Shown piece after piece: positions 23,372-35,500 of a stretch of DNA of 64,000 bases. The stretch's first letter is position 1. Every line of letters begins with the position of its first letter. The notes beneath the pieces were generated by a model, which searched no databases, was not told where the DNA came from, and saw only the letters and a list, made by a program, of their open reading frames with translations. Both the position numbers and the translations under genes were made by a program. Origin of the DNA: Tolypeutes matacus (lineage: Eukaryota; Chordata; Mammalia; Cingulata; Chlamyphoridae); NCBI GenBank assembly GCA_026826555.1, contig JAKSZT010053769.1, forward strand, positions 3,440,505-3,504,504, given 5' to 3'.

Positions 23372-24670
23372 ACAGGCGATAGACTAGTTCAGCTATTGTT
23401 AAACTCATGTGGTGAGCACATGTACAAGCTGCTTACTAGGCATGCACTACATAAGCACAATGATAGACTGAGGGAATGACAAAACAAAACAAAAATGTGT
23501 GTGTGTGTGTGTTTTAGCCTCAGTTTGCTTGAGAAACAATGCTTTCTAGGACATAACAGAGAACAGGAGAAGTCGAGGAGGAAAGGGCAGCATAAATAAA
23601 TGTGATAAAGGCCTACACAAATACTGAATACATTTCTTAAGGACTAAAATTTTTTAAAAAATTAACTAGGCAAACACAAATTAAACTAAATATTGAATAT
23701 TCTTACTGAGTTACTGAAAAGCAAAAAGTAGTTATTATATAATTATGCTATCTAGAGTTTAAAAAGAAGTGATTTGGGTTAGTTTATTATAGCACTGGCC
23801 AAGTTTCAGCCTTGAAAGTAGCTCTTGAATTGACACTCATTCTCATTTTATCTCACTTGCTTTATCTAAGTATCTGTTACTGTTTCTATCTGAGTGAGAT
23901 AAGATTTTGGCCAGTTTTGCCTACCCACACTTGTACTTTGCAGCCAATTTTTGTGTCTGGTACAGACATTGGCAGCTTTTTCAAAGGGCTGTGCCAAAGG
24001 TTTAACCTCCTTTCTTGTGACTAGCATGAGTGAGGGAAAGAAAAACTAAATATGCTCCTGTCTTGAGAGTCAGGTAGCAGAAGTTTTGATCACACACAAT
24101 GGTCATTAGTGACCTTTGAAACTTACTTGATTTTCCCCACTCCCTCCTCTCCCTCAGAGACCAAATGAAGTTTATCGATGGCATCTTAGAAGGTCACAGA
24201 GGCACTAAAAGACATGGCATGATTTGTGGATGAATTCATAAAAAGGTCTATGTGTAAGAAAACCCCATTTAATGGCATGTTGAATAGTTTCACCTCCATC
24301 AAAATATGGAAGCTTATGGCTAGAAATCCAGTCCTCATGCCAAATGATCATGCCAGTGTTTCTTTAAACAAACAAACTTGTTTTGGGTCTCAGAACTCTG
24401 AGAATTTGATGAAAGCCATAGGTCTTGTTGTACATGGATAGTTAGATGCAGAATTTTCCATAAAATTTTAGGGAGCTCATGGATTACCTGAAATCAGGCC
24501 ACTAATCCTAATTTAAGAACCTGTGATCTCATCTGACCCATTAATTTTACAGAGAAATGAACTCCAGTTAGATGATATCTTTTGCCTAATGCAACACAGC
24601 AAGTCTGGAGGAAAAATGTACTATGTATTACACTCCAAACTAGTGTCCTCTGTTAACAAATACTTCAGAG
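23372..24670. other. No supportable gene
   Basis: No gene seen. The region 24,350-24,620 ('gtctcagaactctgagaatt' and onward) has the look of a very old interspersed repeat, but I cannot name it. Confidence 0.45.
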
Positions 24671-25168
24671 TGTTAGCAGAACAATCTGTGTTCTGGGCTT
24701 CTAGGTTCTTGGCTATGGCGCTTAGAAGAATTTAAGGACCTGCCAGAGAGTAGGAAAGGGAGTAGAGTTTATTAAGAAACTTGGAAAGAGATAAGTACAC
24801 AACCCGAGATATGAGTTGCTGGCATGCTACAGGGTGAGATGTGCACATGGGGGCCCCAGGTTAGACCTTTTAAAAGCCTTTCCTCCTCCCTTTTCCTAAT
24901 GTTGTAGAGGAGCCCCAGCTGTTTACTGTTCTGATTGGTTGCCCCACCTGTTAGCTCTCAGGGGGCCAATGGGGAAGCCTGTTGTTTGGAGTTATCTGGG
25001 GCTGCCCCTTGATCCCCAAAAGAGTTCGAAATGGGACCTGTGGCCAGGGTCTAGGTGGGGTCTTTCTGGCTTTGTTTTTAGTAGCGGGGGTTTCCGGGCA
25101 GGGGGGTCCCAGCTGCCTTCCCTCATTCCCTATACTATCCTCAAAAGTAAGCCACAGGAAGTTTCTCA
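24671..25168 (-). mobile_element. ERV1-like retroviral LTR with promoter landmarks
   Basis: On the minus strand this GC-richer block has LTR architecture in the correct order: a CCAAT box (plus-strand ATTGG at 24,934-24,938), a TATA-like cttttaaaagg (around 24,867) about 60 bp downstream, then an AATAAA signal (plus-strand tttatt at 24,768-24,773) about 95 bp further on. A U5-like segment follows and ends 'ttctgctaaca'. Both ends are estimates (TG...CA at 24,671 and 25,168), and no target duplication was found. No coding region flanks it, so it would be a solo LTR of an old retrovirus. The overlapping frames at 24,939-25,239 are incidental. Confidence 0.6.
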
Positions 25169-27130
25169 GAATGAGAATAAACATTTCTAGTATTTCTGAG
25201 ACATGGAGAAATCTTTGGGAGCACAAATTTTTTTTCTAAAGAGCCAAGAAGTGAAACATAAGCTTATTCTTGTTATTCTGATTTGGAGAGACAGAAGTGA
25301 GGAAGATAAGCAACTAGAGTTAATTAAAGTACCTGAAAGGACATATATGAGTTAGAAGAAGATTCTCAAAAGGAAACAATATGATTATTTGACAAACCTG
25401 TATTTTTTTAGGAAAAAACAATATATCCTGAACATTATTGTAATTATACTACTAAAATCATAATATTAAATAAATTTCTAAAACAAAACATGTTTCAGCT
25501 CTCCTTTCTAACTGCTTCCTCTCCTAGTAAATGCCATCACCACTGACCATGACAGCATGTCTGAAATCTGAATCATACTAGGCTCCTCCTTCTCCTTTGG
25601 CCTCTCCTTCTCTAAGAACTGTCAATTTTATCTCTAAGTGACCCTTGAATTCACTCTGTGGTCTCCTCCCCCAGCACCCCTGCTGAGTCTCTGGCTCAAG
25701 TCACTTCTGGCCTGGGCCTTCTTGCTCCCTTTCTATCCATGCTCTCTCTCTACTCCAATTCCCTTCCAATTCATTCACCAAGCTGCTCTAAGAGGGATCT
25801 TTCTATAAACCAAATCTAAACACATTATTCTCTGGTTTGATCCCCTTCAGTGGCTACTTATTACCTACAACCTCATTTTGAAAATCTTATTGTATCTCTG
25901 AACATTGTTAGTGCAGTTTAGTCCTTTATCCTGATATAGTATTAGTCACTAGAAAACTACAAATATTAGTACATTCTTATACAAATCATGTTTTTATCCA
26001 ATTTTGATAAATCCCCAAAGTAGATATTTAAAAGCTAGTAGATACTAATATTTACAAAAAGAAACATCTTCTGAACTATATAAGCTTTTGGATACCAAAC
26101 TTTATATAAAACCCGATATAAAAAAGTTAACTGTGTGTCTACATTTATAAGTAATTTGCTGACAAAGATAAATCAATTTTTATGCAAAATGGACATGATA
26201 AAATTTCCTGTTATGAGGCCCCATAGAAAGGAATGCAAAGATACTAAAAAAGAACCATCTGGTGCAAATCCCACCAGGTTGATACTTTCCATAAATTGTT
26301 GGGTTACATTAAATTTTTTTGAAGTTTTAGTATAACTTCTGAATCATTAAACAAAACTAAGAAGAATGTCAGTTTCTTTTGTTAAATATGGAATATTTAG
26401 TTATTAAAGAAATTCCAGCTCCTTAGAAAAAAGAACTGAATATAAATACAAGGTAGAATTATTATTTAAAATCTAGTTTCTGCTAATTTTCAACTTGACT
26501 ACATTCAGCATAGAAAGTTCTGTTTTTTCTCAATCATACATATTTTATAACTCGGTACAGAAATGAACACCGTAAAGTTTTTCTTCTATTTTTATTGTCA
26601 AAGGGGCCCATGTGAAAAAAAAAAGTCTATTAAGAAAAATTGCTTTTCTTTAGGAAAACATATAAAGAGGGTTTTTTTGGTATTACAAATAAATAGGTGA
26701 AGAGACACCTACTTTTGAATTATTTTATTCCTAGCATTTTCAAATCTTGTTTATTCAGTGAAAAAAATAGTTGAGAGCTTGACATCATCATCACTGGTAT
26801 TTTTCTAAAGGCTCTCAATAATCTGGCCTCCTTTTGTAAAGCAGACTTTTGCTTCCTTGGGATAATTATCTACACTGCCATGCTAAAGTCACATTACAAC
26901 AAGTCCTGAGCGCTTACAGATTTTACATTAGAGTAATAAATGATAAGATTCTGTTGTTTTTTAACACTTACTTTTTTACTTAAGTAAGCAAAAAAACATT
27001 AATGGTTCTATCACCATAAAATTTTACCCCAAATTATCTAGAGATACAATGCTTCCTATGTGTAGAATGATTTTTTAGATAGAAGTTTTTCCTTAAAATT
27101 TCCATCTTTTTATTTAAAAAAAAGAATTCT
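25169..27130. other. No supportable gene; one old repeat-like block
   Basis: The block 25,500-25,870 is pyrimidine-rich and has phrases of an old mammalian repeat ('tggtttgatccccttcagtg' and upstream text), but I cannot assign the family. The rest is AT-rich and featureless to me. Confidence 0.45.
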
Positions 27131-27819
27131 AGCCATCAGACAGGCCCTCCCTCAACTGCTTGCCACTAAAGTTACAGTGCAATTGCATATGCACCTATTC
27201 TTTCTCCGTGCATTCTGTACAGCCCAATGGTGTCCCTCCTCTTCATAAAGGCCCACCACTTCACTATACTCTGTATCCTATCCTTTCAGATGTCCTTATA
27301 CCACTGAGTAGCTCCTCTCCCTCCCATATTGCCACCTTCTTTTCAACTTTTTACCCCCATCTTAAAGCAACAAAAAATAACTTCTACCCTACAGTTTTCT
27401 TTAGGCTCATACCTCCCACACTTCCCACAGATATCTGTCCTCAAATTTCTCAGCTCTGACTCTGACTTCAATTGCCATTTGGTGTCTCCCTAATACACTA
27501 TAACAGTTCTTGTCAAGGTCACCATTTTCCTACTTTTCTACAACTTTCCTATTTAAGCAAATGCATCCTTTAAAATACTTATATTACTTGAAATCTTTTG
27601 AGAATCTGAAATTTTTCTTCATGAAAACTCAGAGTAAGTCGTTCACTTTGTAATATATGAACACGGGAAAGGGAGCTCTATTTACATAGATTACAATATA
27701 CGGTGCTCCTTGAGGTGTGAAATGTAGCAACCTGCTTTTTATTTTTGGTATTTGGTAAAGTTAACAAATTTTTCTTGAAATGTCCTTTTTCCTTGGTTTC
27801 CACAATATTACACTTGCCT
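27131..27819. other. No supportable gene
   Basis: A 99-residue frame (27,160-27,459) is pyrimidine-driven low-complexity translation without a motif. No gene is called. Confidence 0.5.
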
Positions 27820-28420
27820 GGTTTTCCTTCTACCTGTCTGGTTACATTTTCTCAAAAAGTTTCCATTCCTCTGCCCATTCCTTAAATGTTGCCTTCCTCA
27901 TGACTCTGTCCTAAGCTGTCTTCTCTTCTCCCTCTACACTGCCTGCTGAGAATACCGTATCAGATCTTAATGGCTTCAATTACAAGAATAATGCCTACTT
28001 TCATATCCTTATAATAATAATAATAATAGTAGCAATGATAATAGATACTATTATTTCACATACGTTAGCACATTTAATCCTCACAACAAACCTATGAGAA
28101 AGTACTGTTATTATTCCCATTTCAAAGATGTGGAAAGCAAAGTGCAGAGGGATTTAAGTGGCCTGTCAATGGTCACAATGCTAGCCGGTGGCAGAGCCAG
28201 GATTTGAGCCAGATAGTATAATATGGTCTACAAACTTCTTCAGGAATGGTTATCAATATCACTACCACACTAAAGCTTCATTAGTGCATAGCTCCACATC
28301 TAGCTTCAAGTTTACACTGTTAAGCCTCATCTACACTGCCTCCTGGCCTTTAGATCTTCAGCTCACTACTGGATATCTCCACCCAAATATGGGTGACTTT
28401 ACAGTAATGCCAACCACATG
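27820..28420 (+). mobile_element. Old unclassified interspersed repeat split by a MIR
   Basis: Segments 27,860-27,990 ('ctgtcctaagctgtcttctc' ... 'tctacactgcctgctgagaa' ... 'ttaatggcttcaattacaag') and 28,290-28,420 ('ctggcctttagatcttcagc' ... 'tcactactggatatctccac') read as two consecutive parts of one mammal-wide repeat, with a MIR inserted between them. The family is not named. Confidence 0.4.
28020..28215 (-). mobile_element. MIR SINE
   Basis: On the minus strand the MIR order is clear: 'ggctcaaatcctggctctgc' (the tRNA-derived part), 'ttcaaagatgtggaaa' as the reverse of the core, 'gggaataataacagtacttt', then 'cataggtttgttgtgaggat'. It is almost complete, with a (TAA)n expansion at its 3' end (28,010-28,028). 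Confidence 0.8.
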
Positions 28421-29149
28421 ACTGGCTAGGGACTGCATGTGGCCCTTGGCCAGCAGGAAGCCTCAAGTAAGACCACCTCAATAAGCTCCTGGCCAAAAAT
28501 GGTCAAGAGTAAGGTGATTTAAACTGTAGGGAAACATGTTTCTATTTCATTCACACAAATATGACTTAAATAAAATAAAAAATTAAATACAAATGCAATT
28601 TCAACCTTCTCAAGGGAAAAAATGTATTTGGGGAAACTGAATTCATGATACTAGCACAAACACATTTATTGAGAGGAAATAAATTATTTAAAAATGCAAA
28701 ATACATATAATATTCACTTCAGTTAAAAAATGTGAATTGTCTAGAACTGCTTGGACCATTCAGGACACTCACAAATTCAACCAATCAGACCACCACAATG
28801 CTCAGACCATAGGCTGGTCACAAGTGGAGATACATGCTTGCCCCAACTCAGGAAGAAAGGGTAGCATTGATAACGCATATTTAAATATCATAGATAATAG
28901 AAAAAGCAACTTAGCTAGGGTAGCTGGGAAAATGATATTTCTTCCATGATAAGTGTAAAATACAACAAAGGCAGAAATTCTAATCACTTTATGCTGAAAG
29001 AGACCAGTGACAGTCTGTGCCTTGCATGACTTTCAAATTGGCTCTGCTCTAAAGTCACTTCCATTTCAAATTCATCACCTCCTTGTGTCAGGATTGTAGT
29101 GAAGAATGCCATTATCTACAAGTGGACCAGTTAGAAACATGGTGAAATG
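28421..29149. other. No supportable gene
   Basis: No gene or clear repeat seen. Confidence 0.5.
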
Positions 29150-29252
29150 ATTTAGAGCTTATGTACCCAGAAAAACATGTTCTTAAACTTAATCCATTCC
29201 TGTGGGTGTGAATACATTGTAAGTAGGGCCTACTGATGAGGTCATCAAGCAA
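29150..29252 (+). mobile_element. 5' fragment of xenarthran LTR family B
   Basis: 'gtacccagaaaaacatgttc', 'ttaaacttaatccattcctg' and 'tgtaagtagggcctactgat' match the beginning of the LTR at 54,052-54,527. Only about 100 bases remain; the rest is missing. Confidence 0.7.
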
Positions 29253-29585
29253 CATGGAATAATTTGATATGAAAAATAAAAAAAGTTGTATGTTCTTTAA
29301 ATAAGGAAAGTGAAAAAAACAAAAATGAGTCCATATTTCCTTTGTGTGAATAGATTAAACAGAGGATCATGGTAACTGCCTACTCGCTCACTTTGATACC
29401 AATAAGTACTTCTGACAATTTGGCTCACTATAGACAATTTGGTTCTTTTTTTTTTTTTTTTTTTAACTAGTCAATGTGAAATTGTTTAAAAGTAAGTGAC
29501 TAGAAAGAAGCACTAAATGATGAGATCTGAGTAGGTAAATCTGGACATTCTTCTTTGTATACAAATCATTATTAAATGTATTACA

Positions 29586-30719
29586 GAAAGATGGCAGACT
29601 AGAAGGATACAGGACTCTCTTCTCTCCCAGAAAATAGATAGAGGACAGGCTAAAATGGCCTAGAAAAATATCTTCTAGGGTTTAGGACACCAGGGGAAGG
29701 CTGGCCACCACCCAGAAGAAGGACAAAAGAGGGGAAACATAATGGAAAAACTGTGAGTTGAAACCAGTAGCTGCTGCTGCCAGCACCCTACCTCCACACT
29801 AAAGACAATTTAGAATTCCCAGGCCTCTGAGCTGGCTACAGACAAAGGGGGCTCTGGGGATCCCACTGCCCCAGGAAAGGGGAGAGAGAGGACATAGCCT
29901 AAGGCTGACTCAGTTTCTGACCCACAATTTGCTCTGCTGTGTCCCACCAGACCTTCTAAGCTGGGTGGGACCACGCCATTGTTTGCCCTGGGAGCTGGCA
30001 CAGGACAGGAGAGATCTGACACTCACAATCTCCCTCTCTTCTAGCCAGGACTGACTGTTGAGGACGCACCTCCCCAGGAAAGGGAAGAGAAAGGGACACA
30101 GGTTTTGGTCCACAAATTTGGTCTGCTGTGTCCTGTGAGCCCTTTCCATTGTTTGTCTCGAGAGCCAGCAAGGGAACAAAGAGATCCAGGACTAAAGAGA
30201 GCCAACCTTCTAACCGCCTTCTCGACTAACCAGTACTGATTGCTGAGGACACAGATGGGAGTGGAATTATTTCCTACCTGGGAAAGGGAAGGAGGCTGCC
30301 AGAGAATGCTGGAGAACTGTCTCTGAGAAAGTTTGAATTACAAGTCTCTTAGCCTCTAAGCAGGAACCTCTCTCACATTGATAGAGTCTGTATTCTGTAT
30401 TGCAGCAAACACACTCCCACCAGGCATTGAATTGAGAGGGCTATCAAAGAGTGCCATCTGCTGGCAGATCAAGGAAGTACATGTAAGAAAATTAAATATA
30501 AATAAGTAAGAGGCTTTTTCTGGCCTTTATTGCTTTCCTCACCAAGTCTCTAGGAAGTGGGTCTGCAATGCATTATTGGGTCTAAAGCCCGGTTTTGAAC
30601 AACTAACAGGGAAAATCGTAACGTTCCAGGTCAAAACAAGAATCAAAGAGCAGCAGTAAAACACAGCCTCCTACCACTAAATCCCTACAAAAGAGAAAGA
30701 AATTAGGAATCTAAGTAAA
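29586..30719 (+). promoter_or_regulatory. L1 5' UTR
   Basis: This GC-richer leader opens with the 'aagatggcagac' motif common at mammalian L1 5' ends and precedes the ORF1 remnant. In active L1 elements the 5' UTR holds the internal RNA polymerase II promoter. Here I infer only the position, not activity. Repeated phrases such as 'tttgctctgctgtgtccc' and 'tttggtctgctgtgtcctg' (about 29,928 and 30,118) point to an internal duplicated unit of about 190 bp. Minus-strand frames at 29,810-30,179 are incidental. Confidence 0.7.
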
Positions 30720-32480
30720 CTACCATGTTAATCAGATGCTGAGACTTCAGCAACAAATTACAGCCCATACTAAGAAAATGGAAGATATGGCCCAATAAAA
30801 GAAATATGTCAAAGCCTCAGAAGAGATGCAGGACTTGAGAGAACTAATTAACAAGCACACACATTTCTAAAATCAAATTAATGAGTTTAAAGACAATACA
30901 GCTAAAGAGATAAATGACATCAAGGAGACATTGAGTGAGCAAAAAGAAGAATTTGAAATCTTGAATAGAAAAGTAATAGTGCTCATGGGAATGAAAGACA
31001 CAATAGGTGAGATAAAAAACACATTAGAGGCATTGCTTCTTCATGTACGGTCTTCTATAATTTTGCCATCCTCTCTTGAGTTGTTATTTTTGTTATTTTC
31101 TTTTGCAGTCTGTGCATGTTTACAGAGGCTCTTTTCTGTTTCACTAATCTTTTTTTGAAACATTAATTCTACTACTTGTGATTTCAATGATTATTTGTTT
31201 TATCATGGAATTTGTCCTGATCTCTCCTTGTTTCATAACTTTTATGCCATTGTCTATCTTCCTGAAAATCAGATATTTTCATTAGATTAGGTGTTTCATT
31301 TCTTCTGTTTCATGTAAAAATGTACATGATGGATTTGAACTGGTTGAAATACAGATTTGTTTCTGCCATCTTTGTTTATTTCGTATCACCACTTCCTTAC
31401 AGGAGTCAGTTTGCTATTCCCTCCCTTGCTTACACTTTCTCTACTTTACTTTGATATTCCTTGGTGACTGGGCCAGGGCCACGGCATCTGAATGTGCAGG
31501 CTGTGTTGGCTGAGGGGTGAGTGGACGTTATTACCAACTGGTACAGTTATGGAAAATATTCTTTTGAAATAATGATTGGAATTAAATTTATATATTAATT
31601 GGAGAAGGCATAGTGATTATTTAATATTGAATATTCCCATTGAAGAACATGCCATGACATTCCATTTAAATTTATCATGACTTTAATAAAAGTTTTATAG
31701 ATATCCTAATTATTCCCAGGCCTTTTGTAATCGTTGTCACTGTTTTATGTGTACTTAACTTCCATTTTTAAAAGTTTATTGTTAATATTAATAAAACCTC
31801 TTAGTTTTTATATTAAAAAAAAAAAAAGAAATAATAGAAGAAAGAATAAGTAATACCGAAGACAGAACAGCTGAAATTGAAGACAGAAAAGAACAGAGAG
31901 AGAGAAGGGAATGGAAAAAATTGAACAAGGGCTCAGGGAGTTGAATGACAATGCAAAATGCAACAACATATGTGTCATGTTAGTTCCATAAAGAAGAGAG
32001 GGAAAAGGGGCAGAAAGAATATTGGAGGAAGTAATAGTTGAAAATTTCCCAACTCTCACAAAAGAAATAAACTTACAGGTCCAAGAAGTGCAACATACAC
32101 CAATCAGAATATATCTGAATAGAACTACTCCAAGACACATACTACTCAGAATGTCTAAGGTAAAAGATAAAGAGAAAATTCTGAGAGCAGCAAGGCAGAA
32201 GCAAACCATCACATACAAGGGGAGCAAAACTACCAGCTGAGAATTCTTTATACAGCAAAATTGTCCTTCAGATATGAAAGTGAATATAAAATATTCACAA
32301 ATAAACAGAAACTGAGAGAGTTTGTAATAAAGAATCAAACTTTGTAGTAAATATTGAAGGAAGCCTTGGAACCTGAAAGAAAAAGACAGGAGAGAGAGGT
32401 TTGGAGGAGAGTATAGAAAAAAGAATACCAGAAAGGATAGCCGAAAGAATAAAAAGACAAAAATAAGATATGGCATATGA
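30720..32480 (+). pseudogene. L1 ORF1 relic (RNA-binding chaperone), split by an insertion
   Basis: ORF1 proteins are trimeric coiled-coil RNA-binding proteins that coat L1 RNA. Here the coiled-coil part is read at 30,780-31,032 (for example KEEFEILNRKV and GEIKNTLEAL) and resumes at 31,830 (IIEERISNTEDRTAEIED in frame). The C-terminal part follows at 32,022-32,240 with motifs TPRHILLRMSK and KILRAARQKQ. About 35 codons are missing near 32,240, and the C-terminal segment continues in another frame (AKLSFRYESEYKIF). Stops and frameshifts make it non-functional. A 222-residue frame on the opposite strand (31,808-32,476) is its antisense shadow. Confidence 0.85.
31033..31827 (+). mobile_element. 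Poly(A)-tailed insertion (retrocopy-like) inside L1 ORF1
   Basis: The L1 coiled-coil reading stops at about 31,032 and resumes at about 31,830. The 795 bases between are unrelated to L1 ORF1, are T-rich on the plus strand, and end with an AATAAA signal (31,790-31,795) and a 13-A tail (31,815-31,827) about 20 bases after it. That spacing is typical of a cleaved, polyadenylated transcript, so a 5'-truncated retrocopy of an mRNA 3' UTR is the simplest reading. The source is unknown. The flanks aaaaaacacattagaggca and aaaaagaaataatagaagaa are only a weak candidate duplication. Confidence 0.55.
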
Positions 32481-32504
32481 AAAACAAAGAATAAAATGGT
32501 GAAA

Positions 32505-35500
32505 TGATATTATTTACAGTAATATCAGTGAATGTGACTGGATTAAATTCCCCAATCAAAAGAGATAGGCTGACAGAATGGATAAAAAAAGCATGAGCCA
32601 TCCATATGCTGCTTACAAAAGATGCAGCTTAGGTCCAGGGATACAAACCAGCTGGAAGTGAAAGGTTAGAAAAAGATACTCCATGCAAATAGTAACCAAA
32701 GAAAAGCAGGGGTAACTATAGTAATATTGGACAAAACAGACTTTAAATGTAAAAAAAGTTTTAAAAGATACAGAAGGCCATTATATATTAATAAAAGGAA
32801 CAATCCACCAGGAAGATATAACAGTCATAAATATCTATGCACCTAACCAGGGGTGCCCCAAATACATGAGACAAACTATGGCAAAACTGAAGGGAAAATA
32901 GACATCTCTACAATAATCACTGGAGACTTCAACACACCACTCAAATCATTAAATAGAACAACTAGATGGAAGGGCGACAAGGAAAGAGAGAACTTGAACA
33001 ATATGATAAACGAGTTAGACCTAACAGACATATACAGAATGTTGCATCCAAACTCAGAGGGTTATACATTCTTCTCAAGTGTCCATGGATCTTTCTCCAG
33101 GATAGACCACATGTTAGGGCACAATGAACCTCTCAATAAATATAAAAAAGACTGAAATTATACAAGCACCTTCTCAGATCATAATGGAAAGACACTGGAA
33201 ATCAATAATAGGCAGGAAAAAAGTAAATTCGCAAGTGTGTGAAGGCTAAACAACATACTTCTAAATAATCCGTGGGTCAAAGAAGGAGTTGCAAGTGAAA
33301 TGAGTAAATATATTGAGACAAATGAAAATGATAAGTTATGTAACTTATCAAAACTTATGGGATACAGTGAAGGCAGTCTTGAAAGGGAAATTTATAGCCC
33401 TAAATGCCTGTATTAAAAAAGAAGAAAGAGCTAAACACAAAGATTTAACTGAACAATTAGAGAAACTAGGAAAAGAACAGCAAACCAATCCCAAAGCAAG
33501 CAGTAGGAAAGAAATAATAAAGATTAGAGCAGAAATAAATGAAATGGAGAGAAAAAAAAAAAAAAAAGAAAATCAATAAAATTGACAAACCACTAACTAG
33601 ACTAACAAAGAAAAAAAGAGAGAAGATGTAAATAAATACAATCAGAAATGAAAGGGGGGCAGTTACGACTGACTAAAGAGAAATAAAAAGAATCATAAGA
33701 GGGTATTATAAGAAAGCATATGCCAGGAAACTAGACAAACTAGATGAAATGGAAAAATTCCTAAAAATGCACAAACAACCTACACTGACATTAGAAGAAA
33801 TACAAGAACTTAACAAACCAATCACGTTTAAAGAGATTGAATCCGTCATCAAAAATCTTCCAACAAAGAAAAGTCCAGGGCCAGATGTATTCACAGGTGA
33901 ATTCTACCAAGCATTCTGAAAAGAATTAACACCAATCCTGTTTAAAATCTTCCAAAAAATTGAAGAGGAGGGAAAATTACCCAACACATTTTAAGAAACC
34001 AACATCACCTTAATATCAAAGCCAAAAAAAAGACAATACAAGAAAAGAAAATTATAGACCAATTAACATAGATGCAAAAATTCTCAACAAAAAACTTACA
34101 AATCGAATCCAAGAGCATATCAAAAGACTTATACATGATGACCAAATGGGATTTATTTCTAGTATGCAAGGCTGGTTCAACATTAAAAAAAAAAAAAAAA
34201 ATCAATCAATGTAATACATCACATTAGCAAATTGAAGGAAAAAACTGATAGTCTCAATCAACGAAGAAAAGGCATTTGACAAAATCCAGCATCCTTTCTT
34301 GATAAAAATAATTCAAAAGATAGGAATAGAAGGAAAATTCCTCAATTTGATAAAAGGCATACATGAAAAACCCACAGCCAACATTGTACTCAATGGGAAA
34401 AGATTGAAGTTTTCTTTCTAAGATCAGGAACAAGACAAGGATGCCTACTGTCAACACTGTTATTCAATATTGTACTAGAAGTCCTAGCCAGAGTGATTAG
34501 AAAAGAAAAAAAAAATTAAAGATATCCAAATGGGAAAAGAGGAAGTAAAACTCTCACTATTTGCAAATGACATGATCCTATACTTAGAAAATTCTGAAAT
34601 GTCTACCACAAAACTACTTGAGCTAATAAATGAGTTCAGCAAAGTGGCAGGATACAAGATCAACACTCAAAACTCAGTAATGTTTTTATACACTAGTACT
34701 TGTACACTAGTACTGAAAAACCTGCAGAGGAAATCAGGGGAAAAAACCCATTTACAATAGCAACACTAAGACTCAAATATCTAGGAATCAATTTAACCAA
34801 AGAAGTACAGGACCTATATGCAGAAAACTACAAAACAATGCTAAAAGAAATCAATGAAGGCCTAAACAAATGGAAAGACATTCCATGCTCATGGATTGGA
34901 AGACCGAATACCGTGAAGATGTCAATTCTACCCAAACTGATTCATAGATTCAATGCAATACCAATCAAAATTCCAAAAGCCTACTTTACAGAAATAGAAA
35001 AGGCAATTACTAAACTCATTTGGAAGAGTAAGTGCACCCTAATAGCCAAAAGCATTCTAAAAAAGAAGAGCGACATGGGAGGTGTTTCACTGCCTGACCT
35101 TGAAACATATTATAAAGCCACAGTGATCAAAACAGCATGATACTGGCATAAAAATAGACACATCGATCAGTGGAATAGAATTGAGAGTCCAGAAGTAAGC
35201 CCTCACCTCTACAGTCAACTGGTTTTTGGCAAACCTACCAAGTCCATGTTGATGGGGCAGAACAGTGTCTAACAAATGGTGCTGGGAGAACTGGATATCT
35301 GTAACCAAAAGAATGAACGAGGACCCCTATGTCACTCCCTATACAAGAATCAACTCAAAATGGATCAAAGACCTAAATATAAAAGCCAGGACCATAAAAC
35401 TACTAGAGGAAAATGTAGGGAAACATCTTAAAGACCTTGTCAGAGGTGGTGGTTTCTTGGACCTTATACCCTAAGCATGCATAACAAAAGAAAAACTAGA

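Noticed and set aside
24939..25239. Overlapping 83-, 85- and 91-residue frames in a GC-rich block, considered as a CpG-island exon
   Set aside because: The block is better explained as an ERV1-like LTR with CCAAT, TATA-like and AATAAA signals in order on the minus strand.
31808..32476. 222-residue frame on the minus strand, the longest in the window
   Set aside because: It lies antisense to the L1 ORF1 relic and is a hydrophobic product of T-rich complement sequence. No family resemblance, and its position is fully explained by the L1.
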